Part shown: positions 43,602-52,910 of the stretch, piece after piece | How the letters are laid out: the number at the start of each line of letters is the position of its first letter | Numbering within the stretch: position 1 is the first letter of the stretch | DNA from: Thraustochytrium sp. TN22 | Lineage: Eukaryota > Sar > Bigyra > Thraustochytrida > Thraustochytriidae | Reading direction: 5' to 3' | Assembly (NCBI GenBank): GCA_013306675.1 | Contig: JABLUY010000018.1 | Location: forward strand, 124,001-188,000 | DNA: 64,000 bases | Notes under the pieces: generated by a model | Seen by the model: the letters and a program-made list of their open reading frames with translations, nothing else | Told to the model about the DNA's origin: nothing | The model's database searches: none | Translations under genes and position numbers: made by a program

Positions 43602-44978
43602 ATGCTGCGCGAGGAGCAGGCGAAGGAGCGCGCGGGCGCGGGCGCGGGCGCCGGCGCGGCGGCGGCGAGCAAGGACGGGCCCGGCGGAGGGCGCGGGACG
43701 ATGAGCGGCGACGCGACGGCGATGGCGAACGGAGGCGCGGCGCAGAACGCAGGGAGCGCGGCGGGGAGCGCGGCGAGCCCCGCGAGGACGCCGGCGTCGC
43801 CGCCGGCGCCGGCGCTGGGCGCGATCGCGAACGGCGTGGACAGCATGATTTTGCACAGGGCGCACGGCGTGCCGGTGCGCAGCGGCGCGACAGGCGTCTC
43901 TGAGAAGAGCATCGTGCAGCAGGGCGCGGGCGAGCGGGCGGTGGACGGCAAGGTCGCCGACGACGAGGAGGACCAGGACGCGCGGCTGCGGCTGGCGGCC
44001 GAGCGCCTCGGCGTGGTGAACGACGTGGACGACGACGAGGAGGAGCTGGACACGGAGGACGAGGAGGAGGACGAGGGGGACCTGGTGGAGGACCAGCCGG
44101 CGGAGTTCGGGGCGATTCTGCGCGCCGCGGCGGCGTCCGGGTCGACCGCGAGCATGCCGCGGTCGGGGCGGTCGTCGTCCAGCGGCTCGTACCCGTCGTC
44201 GTCGTCGGCGTCGTTCCCGACGGCCGGGTCGCGCCGTGAGGCGTCGGGCGTCGGGCCGCGGCTCGGCTTGAGCGAGAGCCTGAGCGTGGCCGGGACCGGG
44301 TCCGGCCGGGATCTGCTTCCGGAGCCGGGCAAGCCCATGGGTCTGCCCAAGAACGTGCGCGACAGCGAGCCCTTCAAGGACGAGTCGCTGCTGCCGCCGG
44401 GCGGCTTCGCCATGCCGCAGGACGGCAGCAGCAGTGGTAGCAGCAGGAGCGTGCAGAACGCCAAGCGCATGCTGGCGGCGCGCGACTCTTTGGGCCAGCC
44501 CGTCTCGGTGCGCGCCTACGCGGCGGCCACGGGTGGCGCTGTCTCCGACGTCGAGGCGGCCATTGCCGGCGTGGGCCCCATGCCGGGCACGCCCGGCGCA
44601 GTGCCCGGCGGCGCCGGTGTCGGCGCGGGCGCGGGCGCAGCCGCGGGCGCAGCCCCCGGTTCGGGCGCGACCGGCGTCGCGGGCACGGGCGGCGCGGCAG
44701 GGTCGGTCAACAACCTCCCGGGCCGGCGCAACAAGACCAAGTGCCTGCGGCCCTCGTCCGTGCGCGGCCCGCGGCGCGAGCTGGGCGACCCCAAGTTCGA
44801 GCGCCGCGGCAGCGTGCGCGAGGCGCGCCGTCTCCGCTTCGCGGACGACTGCGAGCGCGACCTGTACAAGACCACTTTTACCGACAAACTGCAGTACCCG
44901 ACGGAGCGCGTCGACATCCCGGTCGCGCCAGAGCCCGCGCCTGCACCAAAGCCCAACACCTGCTGTCTCTTGAGCTGA
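43602..44978 (+). CDS. low-complexity acidic protein with C-terminal CaaX box
   Basis: A 458-residue protein with no recognised globular domain. Residues about 125-170 are Asp/Glu-rich; Gly-Ala and Ser runs surround it. A short ordered-looking stretch (SRSVQNAKRMLAARDSLG) precedes a second Gly-Ala region. The C-terminus is the most conserved-looking part: RRLRFADDCERDLYKTTF, then a Pro-Ala linker ending NTCCLLS. CLLS fits a CaaX prenylation box, with a neighbouring Cys that could be palmitoylated. RRLRF resembles an RVxF docking site for protein phosphatase 1, followed by FADD as in PP1 glycogen-targeting subunits. A lipid-anchored adaptor is an inference. A decayed copy of its 3' end lies at 45842-46147. 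Confidence 0.72.
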   Translation: MLREEQAKERAGAGAGAGAAAASKDGPGGGRGTMSGDATAMANGGAAQNAGSAAGSAASPARTPASPPAPALGAIANGVDSMILHRAHGVPVRSGATGVSEKSIVQQGAGERAVDGKVADDEEDQDARLRLAAERLGVVNDVDDDEEELDTEDEEEDEGDLVEDQPAEFGAILRAAAASGSTASMPRSGRSSSSGSYPSSSSASFPTAGSRREASGVGPRLGLSESLSVAGTGSGRDLLPEPGKPMGLPKNVRDSEPFKDESLLPPGGFAMPQDGSSSGSSRSVQNAKRMLAARDSLGQPVSVRAYAAATGGAVSDVEAAIAGVGPMPGTPGAVPGGAGVGAGAGAAAGAAPGSGATGVAGTGGAAGSVNNLPGRRNKTKCLRPSSVRGPRRELGDPKFERRGSVREARRLRFADDCERDLYKTTFTDKLQYPTERVDIPVAPEPAPAPKPNTCCLLS

Positions 44979-45159
44979 CCAGCCTTCTTGGGCTGCCTGC
45001 CTGGCCTGCCTGCCTGCCTGCCTGCCTGTCTGTCTGTCTGCTGCCTACCTGCGGCTTCTTTTGATGTTTCTACTTTTGCGACAACAACACATACGCAGGC
45101 GGAGCAAGGGTGAGCTTGCGACCAAGATGGGGAGCTTTTTGACGTTCAATTGAGCTTGT

Positions 45160-45385
45160 GGGCGAGCGAGCGAGCTGGCTGGCGAGCTGGCTGGGTAGCG
45201 AGCGAGCTGGCTGGCTAGCGAGCGAGCTAGCGAGCTAGCGAGCGAGCTGGCGAGCTGGCGAGCGAGCGAGCCAGCGAGCGAGCTGGCGAGCGAGCGAGCT
45301 AGCGAGCGAGCTAGCGAGCGAGCTCTCGACTCTCACTCGCTCGACTCATTCGTTCGACTCATCTGCTCGCTCGCTCGCTCGCTTG
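45160..45385. repeat. GAGC / GAGCTGGC tetranucleotide-based array
   Basis: About 225 bp of imperfect GAGC, TAGC and CTGG tetramers (GCGAGCGAGCTGGC-type units), switching to CTCGCTCG near 45363-45385, so the end is the inverted complement of the start. Confidence 0.85.
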
Positions 45386-45841
45386 CATCTTATAACCGTG
45401 AGTGATTTTGATTTGCATAGCCTCTGCTTTGCGAGCTGCGGTGGAGCTGTTCCGCTGTCTTCAAGCGCTTGCTGTCTCGTCCCAAGCACGCACGGTCCGC
45501 TGACCGCCGTGTCGCACTGTCGATCTGCTCCCCTGGCGTAGCACCGATTCCTTGCGCAAGCAAGGCGGCGGCGGAGGCCGAGTCGCTGAACGCATCGTAA
45601 TCGATCAATCCATTCTCCCTTCTTCTCGCGAAGGTATTTGCGTTACACTGTGAGGTGTCGTTCCTAAAATCGCAACTCGAGAACGAGGGCAGCATCGAAT
45701 GCTTGGCGCCGCACTCCAGCTGTCGCCTTTGCGTCGCCACCTTTTGCGAGATCGGCCGCCGCACGGGCGACCACTGCCCGCACAAGCTTTACTCGTCCAT
45801 GCCCCAGAACTGGCTCGACCTAAACCGGCACCCAGTCAACC

Positions 45842-46147
45842 ACGGCAGGGTCGGTCAACAACCGCAACAAGACCACGTGCCTCCGCTTTGCGGACGACTG
45901 CGAGCGCGACCTGTACAAGCCCACTTTATCTCGATCGCGCCAGAGCCCGCATCAAAGCCCAACCAACATTCAGGCTGCTGTCTCGCCTTTGGGCTGCCTT
46001 GGGCTGCCTGCCTGGCCCGCCTGTCTTCTGTCTCCGCTTCGTTTGATGATGCGACGGCGTTTTGACGTTCGATTGAGCTTGCTTCTCGCTCGCGAGCTCG
46101 ACTCGTTGCATCTTGTACTTAGTAACCGTGAGTGATGTTGATTTGCC
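45842..46147 (+). pseudogene. decayed partial duplicate of the CaaX-protein gene 3' end
   Basis: The block repeats, in order, parts of 44694-45418: the stretch coding GSVNN, then NKTKCL-like codons, the FADDCERDLYK codons almost unchanged, the APEPA linker, the Cys-rich end, and 3' flank sequences (GGGCTGCCTGCCTGG, TTTTGACGTTC, TTGAGCTTG, AACCGTGAGTGAT). Three or more internal deletions relative to the source, including about 100 nt before FADD, break the frame, and the promoter and first exon part are absent. It is a truncated tandem duplication of a host gene, not a working gene. Confidence 0.85.
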
Positions 46148-47653
46148 CAAGCACGGCCCACTGGCCACCGGTGTCGCGCCGGTGTCGCATCTCGTCAAGT
46201 TCCAGCCACTGCCACAGTGAGTCCCCCCGATTCCTCCCTTTTCGTCCAGGCGAGCCAGCCGGCGGCCAGCCAGCCAAAAGGTCGGTCAGCCCGTCGCAGA
46301 GCAGGCTGAGGCAGGCCGAGCCGCCAGCACCGCGAGCGAGCCGTGCTCCAAGCCGCCGGCGGCTTCCTTCGTCCGGCCTCGGCGGCTCGTCGCCCTCGTC
46401 CTTTTCCTCGCGCCGCCGCCATCCTGGTGCGGTGCAGCGCGCTGATGGCCGGCACTGCACTGCCCGGCCCCGGCAGGCCTCTGCGCGCCACCTCAACTGT
46501 GTTTTGCTCGTCCTTCACCACGGTTTGCCGCTCGCGGCGCGCAGCACCGCGTGCTGCGCGCAGTGCCCTGCGCAGCGCAGCGCGGTGCAGTCCACGCCTC
46601 CTAGGCTCGGCGCCGCATCCCGCCGCGCGGCTGCGCCTCTGGGCCTCCGCCTCACGTGCGTGTCCACCGGGCCTCCACCCGCGCTCCAGTCAGTCAGCTC
46701 GGCTCACCTGGTCTCGTCCACCATCGCTGTACCGTACAGGCGAAGTCGCAGACGCCACGAACCTGCGAGCGAGGCGCGGCGAGCCGAGACGAGACGATCG
46801 CTCGCTCGGTCGCTCGCTCGACCGCGTGCGACGATCGATCGCCCGAGGCGACGATCGCACTGCCGCCGGGTTGTTGCATTCCTCGCTCGCCTGGAAACCT
46901 CCACCGCCTGTCAGCTAGCTAGAGGGCAGGCGGCTGCGCGAGGTGCAGGAACAAATAAGCTACCACCACCAAGCCCGCCCTCGAGAGTCCAGGCCAAGTT
47001 GACGCCGCTGGCGGTGGACTTGCTGGGCGAAGGAAGCCCACAAGCGGCGGTCTGTCGCAGGCCGGCGGCGCGAGGCGCGAAACTCGCACGCGTCGCGGGC
47101 CCAGGCTCGCCGGGCCTGCCAGGCCAGCCTGGTCGCGTCACGGCCACGGCCCGCGCCTAGCCGCCGCGCTGCGCCGAGCGCTGCAGGCAGGCACGGCGCG
47201 GCGCAGCCAGCCACTGGCGCAGCACCGCCTCAGCCGCGGCGCTGCGAGCTGAGCCAGCCGCCCGCCGACCGCGACCGGAGCGCGCTCGGCGGCGCCGGCC
47301 AGAGCTGCTGCCCGGCTCGGCCTCGCGAGGTCCGGCGAATCGCCGCGGCGATCGAGCTTTGATCGAGCGTCGATTCGCTCGCTTGCTTACCTCCCTCCCG
47401 CGCGCAGGCGGCGGCGGCAGGCGAGGCCGAGGCGGCGAGCGGCGAGGCGCGAGGCGCGCGGCCGCCGCGGTTGCGCGCGGCGCGCGGCGCGGCGCGCGCG
47501 CGAGGCGGCGCGCGGCGCGGCTGCCCCGCGGGCGCGCGCGCGCGCCGCGCGGCGGCGGCGGCGGCGCGCGCGCGGCGGCGCGGCGCGCGCGGGCACGGCG
47601 GCGCGGCGGGAGAGAGAGGCGGGCGAGGCGCGCGGGCGTGCACTGCGCCGGCG

Positions 47654-47716
47654 ATGGCGCAGGAGGAGGAGGCGCGGGAGCAGCAGACCGCGTGTGCAGC
47701 GGCGGAGCGGGGCGGC

Positions 47717-47750
<34 letters not shown>

Positions 47751-49492
47751 GCGGCGGCGCGGCGGAGGCGGCGCAGGCGGAGGCGGCGCAGGCGCAGGCG
47801 GCGCAGGCGGAGGCGGCGCAGGCGGGCGAAGCGGGCGGCGGCGGCGCGGGCGGCGGCATGGCGGCCCTGAGCGAGCACGAGCAGGAGAGCAGCGCGCTGC
47901 TGTACGCGGTGGCGCAGGACGACCGCGAGCGCGTGCAGACGCTGCTGGGCAGGGGCGTGGACCCGAATGTGAGCGACTACGACCGGCGCACGGCAGCGCA
48001 CCTGGCGAGCTCGGCAGGCCTGCTCAAGATGCTCAAGATGCTCAAGGAGGCAGGCGCGGACCTGGGCGCCAAGGACAGGTGGGGCGGCACGCCGCTGGAC
48101 GACGCCATGCTGGAGGGCAACCAGGAGTGCGTGGACTGGCTGCAGGAGCAGGGCGTGCAGATGGGCGTGCGGCGGCGCCTGACCAACTTCGCGACCGCCG
48201 CGGAGGTGCAGGCCGGCGCCGAGGCCGGCGACCGCGCCGTGGACCCGACCTCGTCGCTCGGCCAGTTCCTGAATGCCGCGGCCACGGGCGACATGGCCGC
48301 CGTGCGCCGCATCATCAAAAAGCGCGGCGACGAGATCGTCACGGCCAGCGACTACGACCAGCGCACCGCGCTGCACGTGGCCGCCGCCGAGGGCCAGCAG
48401 GCCGTGGTGGAGGAGCTCCTCAACTCCGGCACGCTCATCAACCAGCGCGACCGCTACGGCCACACGCCCCTCGACGACGCCATGGCCGGCGCCCACACCA
48501 GCGTCATCGAGCTGCTGCAGGCGCACGGCGCCGAGGCCACCGGCAGCTACGACCCCATCCTGCAGCACGTCACCGACGACGAGATGAAGGCACTCTCGCG
48601 CCGCGGCCTCAAGGAGCGCTGGCTGCTCTCGCTCGACGAGGTCAAGATGAACAGCGACAAGCCCTTCGCGCGCGGCGCCGGCGGCGAGCTCTTCCTCGCC
48701 AAGTGGCGCGGCCTGCGCGTCGTCGTCAAGAGCTGCGCCAACATGGTCTCCAACCACCAGGCGCTCGTCGACCTCGGTAACGAGATCTCCCTGCTCAGCA
48801 CGCTGCGCCACCCGCACCTCGTGCTCTTCCTCGGCGCCGTTTTCGACAACCAGACGCCGCTCCTCGTCATGGAGTACTGCCCCGGCGGCACCCTCGAGGA
48901 GCGCATCGTGCGCTTTGCCTCCGAGGGCAAGGCGCTGCCCAAGCGCGAGAAGATCAAGTACACCTACGAGCTCGCCCTCGGCATGAACTTCCTCCACGGC
49001 TGCGGCATCGTGCACCGCGACCTCAAGCCCAGCAACGTGCTCCTCACCAGCACCGGCGACCTCAAGCTCACCGACTTCGGCCTCGCCAAGTTCATCCCGG
49101 CCAAGAACAAGAAGCTCGGTGATAAGTTCTCCATGACCGGTGAGACCGGCTCTTTCCGCTACATGGCGCCCGAGGTATTCAAGCACGAGCAGTACAACCA
49201 GAAGGTCGACGTCTACAGCTACTCGCTCATCGTCTATTGGATGCAGACCGGCACGCGCCCCTTTCTCCAGTACACCGACCCTGTGGCCGCCGTCTCGGCC
49301 GCCGCGCTCGAGGAGGTTCGCCCGGCGCTCCCCAAGAACATGGACGCTACGTTCAAGCAGCTCCTCGTTGAGTGCTGGAGCCAGCACGCCGAGGACCGCC
49401 CCAACTTTGAGGAGGTCGTCGAGCGCCTCGAGGGCATGGGCTACGAGTCCGTCTCCCTCCTTGGCAATGGCAAGGACTGTGTCATCTCTTAA
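47654..49492 (+). CDS. ankyrin-repeat TKL-type protein kinase with CaaX box
   Basis: A 612-residue kinase. After an Ala/Gln/Gly-rich start come two ankyrin modules (about 78-170 and 204-294) that repeat the same pattern: SDYDRRTAAHLA with TPLDDAM, and SDYDQRTALHVA with TPLDDAM. This SDYD...RT-LH-AAAEG ankyrin type is also found at the end of animal glutaminases and in plant ILK/Raf-like kinases. The kinase domain (about 325-600) has GAGGELF (341-347), Lys359 (VVVKS), HRDLKPSN (454-461) and DFG (474-476), with TGSFRYMAPEV. Sequence style is TKL (MAPKKK/ILK-like), predicted active. The C-terminus GKDCVIS is a CaaX box, suggesting prenylation and membrane binding. The ATG at 47654 is preferred; Met69 is an alternative. 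Confidence 0.9.
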
Positions 49493-50423
49493 GCACCACC
49501 AGCACAAGCTCCTGCTACTGCTACCGCGAGGCGGTCCTCTGCGCGCGCGTGCCCTTTGCACGCCCTCTTTCTTCTCTCTCTCTCTCTCTCTCTCTACTCC
49601 TCCTCCTCCCCCCCCACCCTTCCGTGTATGCTCGGCCTCTGCTGTGTCTTTTTTTCGTCCCCGTGCGTCTTTGGAGCGAGCTGGAGCGGACGGAACTTTC
49701 TGTTAGCGCAACCGGCGCCATCTGTGTCTGTGTCTTTATTTGCGAGGGCATCCTCGACCAAACGCATTGGCTGCCGCGCGCACTAGCTTTGCGCTTTCGC
49801 GTCCCGCATCTCGGGCGCCCGCATCCTGCCTGCTCACTGCTGGTGACTTCGTAGCGAGGCGCGTGCCAATGAGGCGCGTGCCCTCTCCCCAAGGGTCGCG
49901 TCTGGCACCTTTGGCGCCACATCGCAGTAGTTTTTCTCTTTTCAGAGTTAGAGTTAGAGAGGAAAAGGGGTCTCTCTGCGGTGGCCCTGGAGACTTCGTA
50001 GCGGCCCGGCTCCGTGCCTTTTCTCATGCGAGCCGTGCCTCCTTTTTCTTCTCATCTTTTCCCATTCATCATGTTGCCTCACTGCTTTTGTCTGTCTCTC
50101 GTTTGGCATCGCTCGACTTGAAGTTGTGCTGAGTGCCTTGTCATGCCATCTTCTGCCTCTGCCTCTGCAGGACTTGTCTCAAACTGCTCTGCGGGGCGCG
50201 CGCTTTTGGCAGCCTTCGGTCGCGCGCGTCATGATCCCTTGCGTCTGCGTCTGCGTCTGCTGACAGGCTCGCATGGTGCGATCAACGTTTTGTTCCTAGC
50301 TAGATCTCTCTCAACTTGAAGTCAAGCAGACCGTCGAGCGGACTCGACAGACTCGGGTCATCATCTCTTCTCTCTTCTCTCTTCTTTTCATCTCTCTTGT
50401 CTCTTCACTCTTCATCATAACAA
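49493..50423. other. convergent spacer
   Basis: A 931-bp spacer of lower GC with a CT dinucleotide run (about 49573-49596), TTTTC-rich tracts and a GTCTGC run (about 50240-50262). The phrase GACTTCGTAGCG occurs twice (near 49846 and 49990). It probably holds two 3' UTRs; no gene is recognised. Confidence 0.5.
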
Positions 50424-52334
50424 TTACGCTGACGACGACGCAGACCCACTCGCCTGAGCAGACTCACGCACGGCAGTGGATGCCCAGTCGCGAACCATAA
50501 ACTTGCGCAGCTTGCCTGTCACGGTCATGAACTCGTTGAGGGACTCGCGAAAGAGAACGAACTTGGGCACCTTCTGGTGCGACAGCTGGTCGCGCACAAA
50601 GTCGCGCACCGACTCAACTGTCAGGGCGCGGCCCGCATCCGTTTCCTCCGGAATGACGACGGCGCAGACCTGCTCGCCAAAGAGCTCGTCGGGAACACCC
50701 ACCACCGCGACCGTGGCAACGCCGCGCAGCTCCTGTACGAGCTCCTCGATCTCGCGCGGCGCAATGTTCTCGCCGCCGCGAATGATGACGTCCTTGAGCC
50801 GGCCGTCCACCTTCAGGTAGCCGTCCTTGTCCATGTCCACCAAGTCGCCGGTGCGCAGCCAGCCGTCCGACGTGAGCGCCGCCTCCGTCTGCTCCGGTGC
50901 GTTCATGTACCCCTTGAAGATATGGTAGCCGCGCACGTACAGCTGGCCCGGCACGCCCAGGCCCACTGTGGCGCCATCCTCGTCCACCACCTTGGCCTCC
51001 ACGTGCGGCGTGATGCGACCCACGGTCTCGCAACGGTGCGTCTCGTCGTCCACGATGCGAGACATGAAGCTCACCGGCGAGGACTCCGTCTGCCCATAGC
51101 CGATGCACGTGTCCGTCATGTTCATCTCCGCCACCACGCGCCGCATCATCTCGCGCGGGCAGTTGCTGCCCGCCATGATGCCCGTGCGCAGGTGCGAGAG
51201 GTCCACCGGGTGTGCCGCCTGATGCGCCAGCATGGCCGAGAACATTGTCGGCACTCCGTACAGCGCCGTGCACTTCTCCGCCGAGGCCACCGCCAGCGCC
51301 TTGTCCGGCGCGAACACGCGCGACGGATACACCACGGAGGACCCATGCGAGATGCTCGCAAGGTTGCCCATCACCATGCCGAAGCAGTGGTATAGCGGAA
51401 CCGGCACGCAGATAATGTCCTCGGTCGACAGGCGCAGGCAGGCCCCCACGAAGTTGCCGTTGTTGACGATGTTGCGGCTCGACAGCAGCGCGCCCTTGGG
51501 CGCGCCCGTCGTACCGCTCGTGAATTGGATGTTGATCGCGTCGTCCGGCTGCATCTTGCCGCTGCCCGTGGGCCCCGGCGCTGGCCCGTCGCTCTCCAGC
51601 AGGTCCTCGAACGGAATGAAGGTCTCGCGCCCAGCGTCCGCCTCGTGGCCCTCCGCCAGCACCACGTGCCGCAGGTGCGGCACGCGCTCGTTCGCCAGCG
51701 GCGTGCGGCAGTCCGCCTGCGTCCGCGAGCGCAGCTCGGGCACCAACTCGTGCATCATCGCCACGTAGTCCGACCGTGATACGTGCGGGTTCATAATGAG
51801 CACGCTCAGCTCCACCAGGTTGAGCGCGTGCACCAGCTCGCGCAGCCGGTAGTTCGGGTTGATACACACCAGGATTGCGCCGATGCGCGCAGTCGCCAGC
51901 TGCGTCAGCAGCCACGCCTCGTTGTTGGGCATCCACACGCCCACGCGGTCCCCGCGCTTCACGCCGAGCCGCAGCAGCCCGCGCGCCAGCTCATCCACCT
52001 TGGCGTCCAGCGAGTTGTACGTGTGGCGCACGTCCACGCGCTCCGCGCCCTCGCAGACCACCGCCGCCTGCGCGTCCCCGCGCCGCTTCACCGCCGCGCG
52101 AAAGTGCTCGTCCACGGTGCGTTCCAGCAGCGGCGGCCAGCTCGGTCCCACCGCGTGCGCCAGGCTGCCGTCGCCTGTCAGGTACGAGGTGCCCAGGTCC
52201 TCCGGGAACCCGTCCTGCGCCGCGGTCGTCGCGTGCAGCAGCCGCTGCCCGCCGCCCTGCGCCGCCGCCGCGCGCGCGGCCCTGGCGAGCGCCAGCGAGC
52301 GCCTCAGGAGCGCGCCATCCATGCCCACCACCAT
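50424..52334 (-). CDS. mitochondrial-type acyl-CoA synthetase (ACSF2-like)
   Basis: A 636-residue AMP-forming ligase that would convert a medium-chain or other fatty acid, CoA and ATP to acyl-CoA. Adenylation motifs: FTSGTTGAPKGALLS (P-loop), GYGQTESSP, GWLRTGDL, GRLKDVIIRGGENI and the catalytic Lys in VTGKLRKF. The closest named family is ACSF2, judged by PNNEAWLLTQLATARIG, VCINPNYR and RTGIMAGSNCP. The N-terminus after ATG 52334 is Arg/Ala/Leu-rich without acids (LLRRSLALARAARAAAA), fitting a mitochondrial targeting peptide. Two candidate Met codons, 52334 and 52322, flank it. Same strand as the two FAAL genes upstream of it. Confidence 0.9.
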   Translation of the reverse strand: MVVGMDGALLRRSLALARAARAAAAQGGGQRLLHATTAAQDGFPEDLGTSYLTGDGSLAHAVGPSWPPLLERTVDEHFRAAVKRRGDAQAAVVCEGAERVDVRHTYNSLDAKVDELARGLLRLGVKRGDRVGVWMPNNEAWLLTQLATARIGAILVCINPNYRLRELVHALNLVELSVLIMNPHVSRSDYVAMMHELVPELRSRTQADCRTPLANERVPHLRHVVLAEGHEADAGRETFIPFEDLLESDGPAPGPTGSGKMQPDDAINIQFTSGTTGAPKGALLSSRNIVNNGNFVGACLRLSTEDIICVPVPLYHCFGMVMGNLASISHGSSVVYPSRVFAPDKALAVASAEKCTALYGVPTMFSAMLAHQAAHPVDLSHLRTGIMAGSNCPREMMRRVVAEMNMTDTCIGYGQTESSPVSFMSRIVDDETHRCETVGRITPHVEAKVVDEDGATVGLGVPGQLYVRGYHIFKGYMNAPEQTEAALTSDGWLRTGDLVDMDKDGYLKVDGRLKDVIIRGGENIAPREIEELVQELRGVATVAVVGVPDELFGEQVCAVVIPEETDAGRALTVESVRDFVRDQLSHQKVPKFVLFRESLNEFMTVTGKLRKFMVRDWASTAVRESAQASGSASSSA

Positions 52335-52910
52335 GGCGTACTGCCCCGCGCTCCGCCTGTGCACGTCAGCCGAGCCAGCCGAGCTCGGTCGACCCGGCCG
52401 AGCCGCCGCTGCCGCCGCCGCGCCCCGCGCCCCGGCTGTCGCGACCGCGCGGCCGAGCGCTGCGTGTCTGCGAGCCGAGCCGAGCGGAGTCAGGGGTCGA
52501 ACGAGGCGGCCGCCGGGCTGGATCCCGTCGCTTCTCGGACGAGCGGAGAGAGGTCTGACCGAGGCGCTTTTTCCCGCGCCGCGCGGGAGCTCCGGGGAAC
52601 GCGCGATCGAGGCCGCGCTGCGCATGGGCCTGCCTTGCAAGGGCGGGCGGGCGGGCGGGCAAGGCGGGCGGGCGGCTGCGATCGGTGACGGCTCGTGAGT
52701 CGCAGCGGCACTGCCTGTGACTGGCAGAGCAGCCGAGGGTTGTCCTTGGTCTTGGTGGGTGGGGCATCGACCTTGTCGAGCAGCAGGGAAGAGGCGCATG
52801 CGAGCGGAGCTGAGCTGAGCTGAGCTGAGCTGAGCTGAGCTGAGCTGAGCTGAGCTGAGCTGAGCTGAGCTGGGAGGAAGGAGGATTTGGTCCGATACAA
52901 AGAAGAGATT
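52335..52910. other. spacer between ACSF2-like and FAAL genes
   Basis: A 576-bp spacer holding the ACSF2-like promoter and leader, the 3' UTR of the first FAAL gene, and the pentanucleotide array listed separately. Confidence 0.5.
52807..52871. repeat. GAGCT pentanucleotide microsatellite
   Basis: Thirteen perfect or near-perfect head-to-tail copies of GAGCT. Confidence 0.95.

Larger units (their letters stand above)
44979..47653. other. spacer with repeat array, gene fragment and kinase promoter
   Basis: A 2.7-kb spacer. It holds the CaaX gene 3' UTR, a long GAGC/CTGG array, a partial copy of the upstream gene, and the promoter and GC-rich leader of the ankyrin-kinase gene. Frames at 45390-45785 (-), 45655-46065 (+) and 46132-47160 (+) show no domain. 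Confidence 0.5.

Noticed and set aside
45160-45385. Repeat array considered as CRISPR-like
   Set aside because: Units are 4-16 bp with no unique spacers; it is a simple-sequence array in a eukaryotic genome.
45655-46065. 136-residue + strand frame through the duplicated fragment
   Set aside because: It passes through the decayed copy in a different frame from the source protein, so it is not a conserved product.
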